From positions 1-8,302 of the forward strand of contig JAUSJS010000186.1 of the NCBI GenBank assembly GCA_030647575.1: a stretch of DNA of 8,302 bases. The letters run 5' to 3'. This DNA is from Candidatus Limnocylindrales bacterium (lineage in GTDB: Bacteria > Chloroflexota > Limnocylindria > Limnocylindrales > CSP1-4). Below, piece by piece: positions 1 to 5,154 of the stretch. The position numbers and the translations under genes are program-made. How positions within the stretch are numbered: the stretch's first letter is position 1; the number at the start of each line of letters is the position of its first letter. The notes below the pieces were generated by a model. That model searched no databases and was not told the origin of the DNA. It worked only from the letters and a program-made list of their open reading frames with translations.

Positions 1-254
1 CGGCGCGAGGCTTCGCCGGACCGAGACGCCCTGGCCAGAGCATCGGCAACGCGCACCCCGGGCGTCCTGGTTACGGACCTCGGCCGGACCAGCGAGCAAC
101 CGGGCGCCCGGTCGGAGGCCAGGCTCGACCCGACTGGAGCCGCGGTCCGCAACGCAAGGCCGGCCCCGGGATCATCCTCCCCGGCGAGCGCCTTGCTCGA
201 GACGGCGGCTGACAACCAGTCTAGGAGCTCGTGGCCGGAACCAAACATATGTTC
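1..254. other. Gene-free or unassignable left edge
   Basis: I find no supportable gene here. All three forward frames stay open for most of the stretch, which in DNA this GC-rich carries little information. Their translations are Arg/Pro/Ala/Gly-rich with no recognisable motif. The first frame runs open from the window edge to 534, but from 266 onward it is only a shadow of the HNH gene. The region could contain the tail of a gene lying to the left, or plain intergenic DNA. It becomes less GC-rich just before the HNH gene, at about 238-265, where a promoter element is visible. Confidence 0.4.
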
Positions 255-260
255 TACAAT
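255..260 (+). promoter_or_regulatory. Probable -10 element of the HNH gene
   Basis: TACAAT lies in a locally AT-rich patch and ends five bases before the ATG at 266. There is no Shine-Dalgarno sequence between it and the ATG, so transcription would begin at or next to the start codon and give a leaderless mRNA. A good TTGACA-like -35 is not visible at 16-18 bp upstream. The same promoter would also transcribe the overlapping tRNA-Gly. Confidence 0.5.
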
Positions 261-265
261 GAGAC

Positions 266-901
266 ATGGTCCAGCGTCCCAGTCAACGGCCCACGAACGT
301 CGCGTACTACTTGCGAAACCGAAGGCGCGAGATCGAGCGCGTCCGAATTCGCCAGGCGTCGACAGTGGCCTTCCTGCGGGACCTCCGCACCTCGCCGTGC
401 GTAGACTGCGGCCTGACATTCGCTCCGCATCAGATGGACTTCGACCACAGAGATCCGTCGCTCAAGTCATTTCGTCTCACGGCCGGCCGCGTCATGCTCA
501 AATCACGCGCCGCGCTCGTGAACGAGGTCCGTAAGTGCGACATTGTCTGCGCCAACTGCCACCGCGTACGCACATCGGCAAGGCATGCACAGCGTGCCAC
601 TCCGATCGGCACCTCGCGGTATCTCGGGCGCAAGCGCGCGGCCTGGCGCGCCCAGGCCCAACTGTTGGATAGCCTCCGCGATGTGCCCTGCGCGGACTGC
701 AAGCAGCGTTTCCAGCCTTGTGCCATGGACTTTGATCACCGCGATACGGACGCGAAGCGCCACACCGTCACGCGCATGATCGGTCGGGCCGGAACGGAGC
801 GGATCTTGGCCGAGGTCGCCAAATGCGATATTGTCTGCGCGAACTGCCATCGGCTTCGCACCTTCGACCGGCGGATGGCGGATCGCCGCATGCGGGAGTA
901 G
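266..901 (+). CDS. Tandem-module HNH endonuclease-like protein
   Basis: The 211-residue protein consists of two similar zinc-binding modules about 97 residues apart. Module 1 has C45-x2-C48, DFDHRD from residue 58 and CDIVCANCHR with C95/C98/H99. Module 2 has C142-x2-C145, DFDHRD from residue 155 and CDIVCANCHR with C191/C194/H195. Paired Cys-x2-Cys motifs around a D-x-D-H core are typical of small HNH/beta-beta-alpha-metal nucleases. Both copies keep every apparent metal and catalytic residue, so either could be active. The first 40 residues and the linker are Arg-rich, which fits nucleic-acid binding. The ATG at 266 is chosen because a TACAAT element sits five bases upstream; no ribosome-binding site is present. 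The last codons and TAG stop overlap the tRNA-Gly gene by 10 bases. Nuclease activity is inferred from the motif; target and role (selfish element, restriction, repair) cannot be told, and no partner methylase or integrase is visible. Confidence 0.8.
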   Translation: MVQRPSQRPTNVAYYLRNRRREIERVRIRQASTVAFLRDLRTSPCVDCGLTFAPHQMDFDHRDPSLKSFRLTAGRVMLKSRAALVNEVRKCDIVCANCHRVRTSARHAQRATPIGTSRYLGRKRAAWRAQAQLLDSLRDVPCADCKQRFQPCAMDFDHRDTDAKRHTVTRMIGRAGTERILAEVAKCDIVCANCHRLRTFDRRMADRRMRE

Positions 902-967
902 CTCAGTTGGTGGAGCGCCAGCCTTCCAAGCTGGATGTCGCGGGTTCGAACCCCGTCTCCCGCTCCA
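892..967 (+). tRNA. tRNA-Gly (anticodon UCC)
   Basis: A complete cloverleaf can be folded by eye. The acceptor stem pairs 892-898 with 957-963 over 7 bp without mismatch. The D arm is 901-904 with 913-916. The anticodon stem is 918-922 with 930-934, enclosing a seven-base loop with anticodon TCC at 925-927. The variable loop is 935-939. The T arm is 940-944 with 952-956 (one G-U pair) around the TTCGAAC loop. The discriminator is T964, usual for bacterial tRNA-Gly, and CCA is encoded at 965-967. This tRNA reads GGA/GGG glycine codons. Its first ten bases also encode the end of the upstream HNH gene, so it is probably co-transcribed with that gene and released by RNase P cleavage between 891 and 892. 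Confidence 0.97.
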
Positions 968-1052
968 ACCTCGCTCGAGCCCTGGCGTCCCGCCGGGCCG
1001 TCGGGAGTCCTGGCCCGTTCAGGAAGTACTCCGGCGCCCGCCCAACGGCGAG

Positions 1053-1397
1053 GGCCACGGGCACACGACTGGCGATGCCGTCCTGCGCACCTTCGGATCC
1101 ATGCTCGCCGGCCGGTTCCGTGCCAGCGACATTGTCGCCAGATACGGCGGCGAGGAATTCCTGGTCGTGCTCGATGGCGCCACGCTCGACGAGGCGCGCC
1201 GCGCCGCCGACGACGTCAGGGTCGCCTTCGCCGCCGCGACGATCAATTCGCCGAGCGGCCCGTTGACGGCCACCGTGTCGGCCGGGTGCAGCGCGCTCGG
1301 CCCGAGCGTGTCGTCTGTCGGCCTGCTGCTGCAGGTCGCCGACGTGGCCCTCCAGATGGCCCAGCGCGGCCGACGCATTCAGGTGGTGGCAGCCTGA
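1053..1397 (+). pseudogene. Truncated GGDEF (diguanylate cyclase) domain remnant
   Basis: The frame reads GHGHTTGDAVLR, then a RYGGEEFLVVL signature (GGEEF at 1146-1160), then the usual helix, a TATVSAGCS strand and a VADVALQMAQRGR helix before a TGA stop. This is the last two thirds of a GGDEF domain, the enzyme module that makes cyclic di-GMP from two GTP. The metal- and GTP-binding N-terminal third (the F-x-x-x-N-D region), any sensor domain and a start codon with ribosome-binding site are absent. Upstream, the frame runs through unrelated sequence into the tRNA. The retained part has no internal stop and keeps normal codon bias, so the truncation may be fairly recent. The gene was probably cut by a deletion or insertion at the tRNA side. 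It is very unlikely to make active enzyme. Confidence 0.75.
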
Positions 1398-1467
1398 TCC
1401 CGGGCAGCCGACGTGCGGCAGCATGCCATCGTCGCGGCAGGCCACATACACGGTGGACCCAGGGCGC

Positions 1468-1496
1468 TTGACCGTTTCCGCGCGGGTGGCTACAGT
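1468..1496 (+). promoter_or_regulatory. Probable sigma70-type promoter of the FTR1 permease
   Basis: TTGACC (1468-1473) and TACAGT (1491-1496) are separated by exactly 17 bases. This is the best housekeeping-type promoter in the window by eye. It predicts a start near 1503 and a leader of about 93 bases carrying the palindromes at 1512-1526 and 1537-1553. Confidence 0.55.
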
Positions 1497-1511
1497 CCCC
1501 TCGACAAGTGC

Positions 1512-1526
1512 CCTTGCATTGCAAGG
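1512..1526. promoter_or_regulatory. Perfect 7-1-7 palindrome, candidate metalloregulator operator
   Basis: CCTTGCATTGCAAGG is a perfect inverted repeat with 7-base arms around one central base. The 7-1-7 geometry is that of classic Fur boxes, although the bases differ. It lies about 10-24 bases after the predicted transcription start of the FTR1 permease, a position suited to repression. It shares the TTGC/GCAA core with the palindrome on the nickel permease promoter at 3506-3521. Binding by the Fur-family protein encoded at 3560-4027 is inferred. Confidence 0.5.
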
Positions 1527-1536
1527 TCATGCTCCC

Positions 1537-1553
1537 TTGCGATCCAGTCGCAG
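1537..1553. promoter_or_regulatory. Second inverted repeat in the FTR1 leader
   Basis: TTGCGATCCAGTCGCAG holds perfect 5-base arms (TGCGA and TCGCA) around a 5-base spacer. Its TTGC-N9-GCA layout is the same as the nickel regulator Nur box of Streptomyces as I recall it (tTGCaa-N5-ttGCAA), with a G/C substitution in each arm and an imperfect outer base. It may be a second operator or chance; it is weaker evidence than the palindrome at 1512-1526. Confidence 0.3.
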
Positions 1554-1595
1554 GGCTACCACCGCGGAATCACGCGACGTCGGGAGACTCAACCA

Positions 1596-2471
1596 ATGGA
1601 CCTTGGAGCCTTGTCCAGCGGATTGCTGACCGGGCTGCGCGAAGGCGTCGAGGCCGCGCTGATCGTCAGCATCATCTGCGCGTACCTGGCCAGGACCGGC
1701 AATCGCCGGCATTTTCCGACGGTCTTTTCCGGAGTGGGCCTCGCCGTGGGCCTCAGCGCCGTCCTCGGAATCGCGCTGTTCCTGACGGTTGGCAGTTTCG
1801 AGGAGCCGTACGAACAGCTCTTCGAGGGTGCCACGATGCTGCTCGCCGCCGGCGTCGTGACCTGGATGCTGTTCTGGATGCGCCGTCAGGCGGCCAGCGT
1901 CAAGGGCGACCTGCAGGCCGCCGTCGACCGGGCGCTCGACGAGGGATCGGCGCGAGCCCTGGGGATCCTCGCGTTCATCGCCGTCATGCGCGAAGGGATC
2001 GAGACCTCGCTCTTCCTGACCGGCCAGGCGGCGTCGGCCGACAAGGGCGCGGGCTCCGTCCTGCTCGGGGCCCTGATCGGCCTGGCGATCGCGCTGCTCC
2101 TGGGAGCCGGCCTCTACCAGGGTTCGCGGCGGCTCAACCTCGCGGCGTTCTTCCGGTGGACCGGGATCGCGCTCGTCTTCATCGCAGCCGGTCTGGTCAG
2201 CCACGCGATGCACGAGTTCATCGAGATCGGGCTCATTCCCTTCGGCACCCAGACCCTCTTCGATCTCAGCGCGATCCTGCCGCACGACCCGGAGGCCGGC
2301 AGCCTGCTCGGGCAGTTCCTGCGCGCACTGTTCGGTTATACGGCGACGCCCGAAGCGACCACCTTCGCGGTCTGGCTCGGGTACCTGGTCGTGGTCCTGA
2401 CGCTCTACCTGCGTCCGATCCCGCGCCTCCCGGCTCGGCCCGACGGCTCGATCGCGCCGGCCCAGAGCTGA
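1596..2471 (+). CDS. FTR1/EfeU-family high-affinity iron permease
   Basis: This 291-residue membrane protein carries the two diagnostic REGxE iron-binding motifs: REGVE at residues 15-19 in the first helix and REGIE at 132-136. A third acidic helix has FEGATMLLAAGVV at about 76-88, followed by the WMLFWMRRQ segment. About seven hydrophobic helices are visible, and the length matches EfeU/FTR1 proteins. Family members move iron across the inner membrane after ferrous oxidation. The ATG at 1596 is chosen because GGGAG (1582-1586) precedes it by nine bases and the REGxE helix then begins near the N-terminus; upstream in-frame codons look non-coding. The usual partners EfeO and EfeB are not adjacent, so this is a stand-alone permease or works with proteins encoded elsewhere. 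It is convergent with the nickel/cobalt permease gene and probably regulated through the leader palindromes. Iron is the expected substrate, but specificity is not proved by motifs alone. Confidence 0.93.
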   Translation: MDLGALSSGLLTGLREGVEAALIVSIICAYLARTGNRRHFPTVFSGVGLAVGLSAVLGIALFLTVGSFEEPYEQLFEGATMLLAAGVVTWMLFWMRRQAASVKGDLQAAVDRALDEGSARALGILAFIAVMREGIETSLFLTGQAASADKGAGSVLLGALIGLAIALLLGAGLYQGSRRLNLAAFFRWTGIALVFIAAGLVSHAMHEFIEIGLIPFGTQTLFDLSAILPHDPEAGSLLGQFLRALFGYTATPEATTFAVWLGYLVVVLTLYLRPIPRLPARPDGSIAPAQS

Positions 2472-2474
2472 CGC

Positions 2475-2488
2475 CTGACGGCCGTCAG
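2475..2488. terminator. Palindrome between convergent genes, possible bidirectional terminator
   Basis: CTGACGGCCGTCAG is a perfect 14-base palindrome four bases after the FTR1 stop, and it contains the stop codon of the convergent nickel permease (TCA at 2485-2487 on the plus strand). As RNA it would form a 5-bp stem with a GGCC loop for either transcript. No U-tract follows on either side, so termination is only suggested by position. A DNA-binding site is an alternative. Confidence 0.3.
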
Positions 2489-3456
2489 AAGGGCAGCAGC
2501 GCTCCGAGGTCCGGCAGGCCGCCGTCGAGCCCCAGCAGGAAGATCGAGCCGACGAACAGGCTGAAGGCGCCGGCGACCGCTCCGAACGCGACGTAGACCC
2601 GTTCGCGCGCCTGGCTCGACACGAAGCCGACCGAGCTGACGAGCACGATCGCGAAGTTCGAGATGAGCAGGCCGACCACGAAGGCGAGCAGCATCGGGAC
2701 GCCGAGGCCGGCGCTGGACGCACCGCCGACGGCCGCGATGAGCAGGACCTGGCTGCCGGTCTCGGCGCCGATCCCGTGGATCATCCCGACCCCGAACGAG
2801 GTGCGTGCACCGTACGAGCTCATCTCGAGCGGTTCCACGTGCTCGTGGCCGTGCAGCCACGCCTGGAACCGGCGCCAGCCGTAGCGGACGCCGTCGAACA
2901 CGAGCATCCAGCGGCTGCGCAGCCGGAACGTCTCGCCGGCCCGCGCGTAGCGATAGATCGAATACATGACCCACAGGCCGAGGGCGACGAGGGTGACCCC
3001 GACGATCCGCCCCATCAGCGGATCCAGCCAGTCGGGCAGGAGCGCTCCGAAGCTGAGAGCCGCAAGCCCCAGGGCGATCACGACGAGGCCATGGCCGAGC
3101 GCGTAGAGCGTCCCAAGGCGGATGGCGTCGGCCTGGCTCGCCAGGAGGCTTTCGCGCCGCACGCCCGGATGAGCCGCGAGGGCCGGTGCAAGGGTCGCGG
3201 CACCGGGCCCGGCGTCATGGGCGCGGACCTCGAGGGCGCCGCCGTGGCCGTGGCTGTGGCCGGCGATGGCGTGGTGTTGCTCAGCGTGGGCGGCCTCTGC
3301 GATCCGGGCCGAGGCCGTCGTGCTGGTGATGTCGGTGATCGCCGCGATGTGATCCCAGTCGATGCCGTGACGGATGCCCAGGAAGAGGCCCGTGAGCAGC
3401 ACACCGAGGCCGACGGCGGTGGGGGCAGTGGTCGCGGCGATGAGGGAGTCGATCAC
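2485..3456 (-). CDS. NicO/NiCoT-like nickel/cobalt permease with His-rich loops
   Basis: The predicted 323-residue membrane protein has RHGIDWDHI at about 29-37, matching the H-x4-D-H helix signature of HoxN/NixA/NicO transporters. It also has LYALGHGLVV (about 117-126) and GMIHGIGAETGSQ (about 224-236), which resemble later family motifs. A His-rich stretch between residues 57 and 80 (AEQHHAIAGHSHGHGG) and another at 202-206 (HGHEH) probably bind metal on loops. Roughly eight hydrophobic segments are visible. The start is set at GTG 3456 because GAGGA lies six bases upstream and the hydrophobic region begins soon after. An in-frame ATG at 3504 lacks a ribosome-binding site and abuts the candidate operator and promoter. 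The gene is divergent from a Fur-family regulator and convergent with FTR1. Ni2+ or Co2+ uptake is expected from the family; export, as in RcnA-like relatives, cannot be excluded. No urease, hydrogenase or cobalamin genes are in view. Confidence 0.85.
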   Translation of the reverse strand: MIDSLIAATTAPTAVGLGVLLTGLFLGIRHGIDWDHIAAITDITSTTASARIAEAAHAEQHHAIAGHSHGHGGALEVRAHDAGPGAATLAPALAAHPGVRRESLLASQADAIRLGTLYALGHGLVVIALGLAALSFGALLPDWLDPLMGRIVGVTLVALGLWVMYSIYRYARAGETFRLRSRWMLVFDGVRYGWRRFQAWLHGHEHVEPLEMSSYGARTSFGVGMIHGIGAETGSQVLLIAAVGGASSAGLGVPMLLAFVVGLLISNFAIVLVSSVGFVSSQARERVYVAFGAVAGAFSLFVGSIFLLGLDGGLPDLGALLPF

Positions 3457-3482
3457 GTCGTGTCCTCGCTGGGAATGAGCCG

Positions 3483-3511
3483 AGCGTAACGGAGAAGCCG
3501 CCATATTGCAA
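3483..3511 (-). promoter_or_regulatory. Probable promoter of the nickel/cobalt permease gene
   Basis: Read on the minus strand, TTGCAA (3511-3506) is followed after exactly 17 bases by TACGCT (3488-3483). The predicted transcript starts near 3476, giving a leader of about 20 bases with GAGGA before the GTG at 3456. The -35 hexamer is half of the palindrome at 3506-3521, so a bound repressor would block polymerase. Confidence 0.5.
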
Positions 3512-3521
3512 CATGTCGCAA
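3506..3521. promoter_or_regulatory. Near-perfect palindrome between divergent permease and Fur-family genes
   Basis: TTGCAACATGTCGCAA is a 16-base palindrome with a single mismatched pair. It covers the -35 of the permease promoter and lies about 40-54 bases before the ATG of the Fur-family gene, so one site could control both directions. Its TTGCAA half-site is that of the Streptomyces Nur box as I recall it, but the gap is one base shorter than the reported N5. It shares the TTGC...GCAA core with the palindromes in the FTR1 leader. Confidence 0.55.
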
Positions 3522-3546
3522 GTGCATGTCGGCGCGCTCGTCGATG

Positions 3547-3552
3547 TATGCT
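3547..3552 (+). promoter_or_regulatory. Probable -10 element of the Fur-family gene
   Basis: TATGCT lies seven bases before the ATG at 3560, and no Shine-Dalgarno sequence intervenes, so a leaderless transcript is likely. An ATG at 3548 lies inside this hexamer and would not be transcribed in that case. No convincing -35 is seen. Confidence 0.4.
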
Positions 3553-3559
3553 TCGCGCG

Positions 3560-4027
3560 ATGTCCTCCAACGGTTCATTCGGTCCGGCGCGCGCGGCGGA
3601 CTGGTCGAATGTCCGGGAACGATTGCGCGCGAGCGGTCTGCGCTGGACGCCGCAGCGACGGACGCTCATCGAGGTCCTGTCGCGTACGAACGGTCACGTC
3701 ACCGGCGCCGAGCTCGTCGAGCGCTGCCGGGAAGTGGACCCGGGAACGATTCCGTCGACGGTCTACCGCACGCTCGACGTCATGGAGGATCTCGGGCTCC
3801 TCAGTCACAGCCACGGGGCCGACGGGCGCGAGGAGTTCCACGTTCAGCCGGTCGCCGCGCACGGCCATCTGCACTGCACGTCCTGCGGAACGACCTGGGA
3901 GATCCTGGCCGACGAGGCGGCAGCCGTCGTCGACTCGATGCAGCGGAGCCGGGGCTTCGCGGTCGACCTGAGCCATCTGTCGATCGCCGGCCAGTGCGCC
4001 GGCTGCTCGGCGAAGCCGGCCGGCTGA
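3560..4027 (+). CDS. Fur-family metal-responsive transcription regulator
   Basis: The protein has 155 residues, normal for the family. The winged-helix part shows RWTPQRRTLIEVL at about 28-40 and VTGAELVERC...TIPSTVYRTLDVMEDLGLL at about 47-81, with the S-T-V-Y-R recognition helix. The C-terminal dimerisation part has HGHLHCTSCG with C106/C109 and GQCAGC with C146/C149, the two Cys pairs that form the structural zinc site. Many histidines (83, 85, 94, 101, 103, 105) are available for a sensory metal. Such proteins repress transport genes when their metal is bound. Residues alone do not tell Fur, Zur, Mur and Nur apart, but the divergent nickel/cobalt permease and TTGCAA half-sites favour a Nur-like role (inference). 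The start is ATG 3560, placed seven bases after a TATGCT -10; ATG 3548 would add four residues, and a TTG at 3506 lies inside the operator palindrome. Neither has a ribosome-binding site. Confidence 0.9.
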   Translation: MSSNGSFGPARAADWSNVRERLRASGLRWTPQRRTLIEVLSRTNGHVTGAELVERCREVDPGTIPSTVYRTLDVMEDLGLLSHSHGADGREEFHVQPVAAHGHLHCTSCGTTWEILADEAAAVVDSMQRSRGFAVDLSHLSIAGQCAGCSAKPAG

Positions 4028-4314
4028 GGCGCGGCGGTCAGAGGACTTGCCTCGGCCGGGCCGACGAGGCCGCTCGTGCGCCGGATGCACATAACCGACG
4101 GTCGGTAGCCGGTTTCGTCGCTGGGAACGCCGGGGTCGTGCACTGGGTGCACAGGCGTGACCGATTCGGTCGATTTTGTGCGACTGGTGAACAGGAGCGA
4201 CGCTGAGCAGGCGTCGGACGGTCGGTTATGGTCGCGTGGTGCACAACGAGGCGGATTGGAACGAGGCGCCGCGCGGCGGGGCGCGGCCAGCTCCGCGGCG
4301 GCGCCGAGGTGCGC
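4028..4314. other. Intergenic region between the Fur-family gene and fabI
   Basis: No gene is supported here. Short open frames exist but lack start signals and family motifs, and the longest one continues antisense into fabI. A possible hairpin follows the Fur-family gene: GCCTCG at 4049-4054 pairs with CGAGGC at 4065-4070, without a U-tract. The region also holds the spaced inverted repeat at 4090-4230. It is slightly less GC-rich than the genes around it. Confidence 0.5.
4090..4230. repeat. Spaced inverted repeat, 14-base arms with one mismatch
   Basis: CATAACCGACGGTC at 4090-4103 is matched in reverse complement by 4217-4230 (GACGGTCGGTTATG), 13 of 14 bases, with 113 bases between. The left arm also overlaps an internal palindrome, CCGACGGTCGG (4095-4105). 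The repeat has no obvious gene inside it. It could mark two binding sites of one regulator, or the ends of a very small mobile or deleted element; no target-site duplication was found by eye. Confidence 0.45.
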
Positions 4315-5094
4315 TCAGTCCGCCGTCGGCACGCCCACGATGTTGAACCCACCGTCCACGTAAAGCGTCTCGCCGGTCACCGCGTTCGAAAGATCGGAGG
4401 CGAGATAGACGGCGCTGCGACCGACGTCCTCCGGGGTGATGTTCGCGCGCAGCGGCGCCACCTCCGCGAAACCGCCGTACATCCGCTTGAAGCCGGCGAT
4501 CCCCGACGCAGCGAGCGTCCGAATGGGCCCCGCGCTGATCGCGTTCACCCGGATGCCATCCGGCCCGAGGTCGACGGCCAGGTAGCGCACGGAGGCCTCG
4601 AGGGCCGCCTTCGCCACGCCCATCACGTTGTAGTTGGCCACCACCTTCTCGGCGCCGTAGTAGGACAGGGTCAGGATGGACGAGCCGCGTCGGAGCAGTG
4701 GGCGGGCCTCGCGAGCCAGGGCCACCAGCGAGTAGGCCGAGACGTCGAGCGCGAGGGCGAAGCCCTCTCGTGAGGTCTCGACGAAGCCGCCTTCGAGGTC
4801 CTCGCGCCGGGCGAAGGCCAGGGCATGGACCAGGATATCGAGCGAATCGTGGGTCTCGGCCCAGCGCGCGAAGACCGCCCGGATCTGCTCGTCCGACTGG
4901 ACGTCGCAGGGCTCCACGAACGTCGAGCCGATCGACTCCGCCAGCGGTCGGACCCGCCGCTCGATCAAGCTCTCGACCGACGAGAAGCCGACCTCCGCCC
5001 CCTCGGCCTGGAGCGCCCTGGCGATCCCCCAGGCGATCGAGTGGTCATTGGCGACGCCGAAGATCAGCGCATTCCTGCCGTCGAGCAGCCCCAT
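4315..5094 (-). CDS. fabI: Enoyl-[acyl-carrier-protein] reductase (NADH) FabI
   Basis: The 259-residue cytoplasmic enzyme performs the last reduction of each type II fatty-acid elongation cycle, turning trans-2-enoyl-ACP into acyl-ACP with NAD(P)H. It is a short-chain dehydrogenase of the FabI branch. A divergent nucleotide motif, GVANDHSIAWGIA, covers about 13-25. The catalytic pair is Y154 and K161 in YNVMGVAK (Tyr-x6-Lys), with the extra FabI tyrosine Y144 in SYYGAEK. The RVNAISAGPIRTLAASGI block is highly typical, and the length matches E. coli FabI (262). The ATG at 5094 is preceded by a strong AGGAGGAG (plus-strand 5099-5106). The frame stays open far upstream on this strand, but that part is antisense to the HAD gene and is not coding. 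The gene stands alone, divergent from the HAD-dehydrogenase operon, with only 60 bases between the start codons. Confidence 0.96.
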   Translation of the reverse strand: MGLLDGRNALIFGVANDHSIAWGIARALQAEGAEVGFSSVESLIERRVRPLAESIGSTFVEPCDVQSDEQIRAVFARWAETHDSLDILVHALAFARREDLEGGFVETSREGFALALDVSAYSLVALAREARPLLRRGSSILTLSYYGAEKVVANYNVMGVAKAALEASVRYLAVDLGPDGIRVNAISAGPIRTLAASGIAGFKRMYGGFAEVAPLRANITPEDVGRSAVYLASDLSNAVTGETLYVDGGFNIVGVPTAD

Positions 5095-5121
5095 CGATCT
5101 CCTCCTGCGGTCGGTCACGGC

Positions 5122-5127
5122 AGCATA
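5122..5127 (-). promoter_or_regulatory. Probable -10 element of fabI
   Basis: On the minus strand TATGCT (5127-5122) lies 27 bases before the ATG, leaving room for a leader of about 20 bases that contains AGGAGGAG. The same hexamer precedes the Fur-family gene. No good -35 match is visible. Confidence 0.4.
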
Positions 5128-5142
5128 CCCGTCCGATCCGTC

Positions 5143-5148
5143 TAGGCT
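5143..5148 (+). promoter_or_regulatory. Probable -10 element of the HAD-dehydrogenase operon
   Basis: TAGGCT ends six bases before the ATG at 5155 and no Shine-Dalgarno sequence lies between, suggesting a leaderless mRNA. The element is back to back with the fabI promoter, so the two transcription units share a region of about 60 bases. Confidence 0.4.
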
Positions 5149-5154
5149 AGGGCG

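Noticed and set aside
1..534. Uninterrupted forward frame from the window edge
   Set aside because: From 266 the HNH gene in another frame explains the coding signal, and the earlier part has no motif; openness alone is weak in this base composition.
823..1451. Open frames running across the tRNA on both strands, giving peptides with VAQLVERQPSKLD or ETGFEPATSSLEG
   Set aside because: These peptides are the well-known artefact of translating tRNA-Gly and its antisense; the tRNA cloverleaf explains the sequence.
1527..2723. A 398-codon minus-strand frame
   Set aside because: It is antisense to the FTR1 permease and overlaps the nickel permease in another frame; its composition is low-complexity Arg/Glu.
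3457..3669. Longer N-terminus for the nickel/cobalt permease (ATG at 3504 or further upstream)
   Set aside because: There is no ribosome-binding site, and the extension would run over its own promoter and operator and into the divergent Fur-family gene; GTG 3456 has GAGGA at good spacing.
4157..4363. 68-codon plus-strand frame before fabI
   Set aside because: It has no start signal, a low-complexity Ala/Arg translation, and its end is antisense to the fabI C-terminus.
4315..5094. Alanine at FabI residue 92, where E. coli FabI has Gly93, a position tied to triclosan resistance
   Set aside because: Alanine at this place is usual in Gram-positive-type FabI proteins that remain sensitive, so it says nothing about resistance here.
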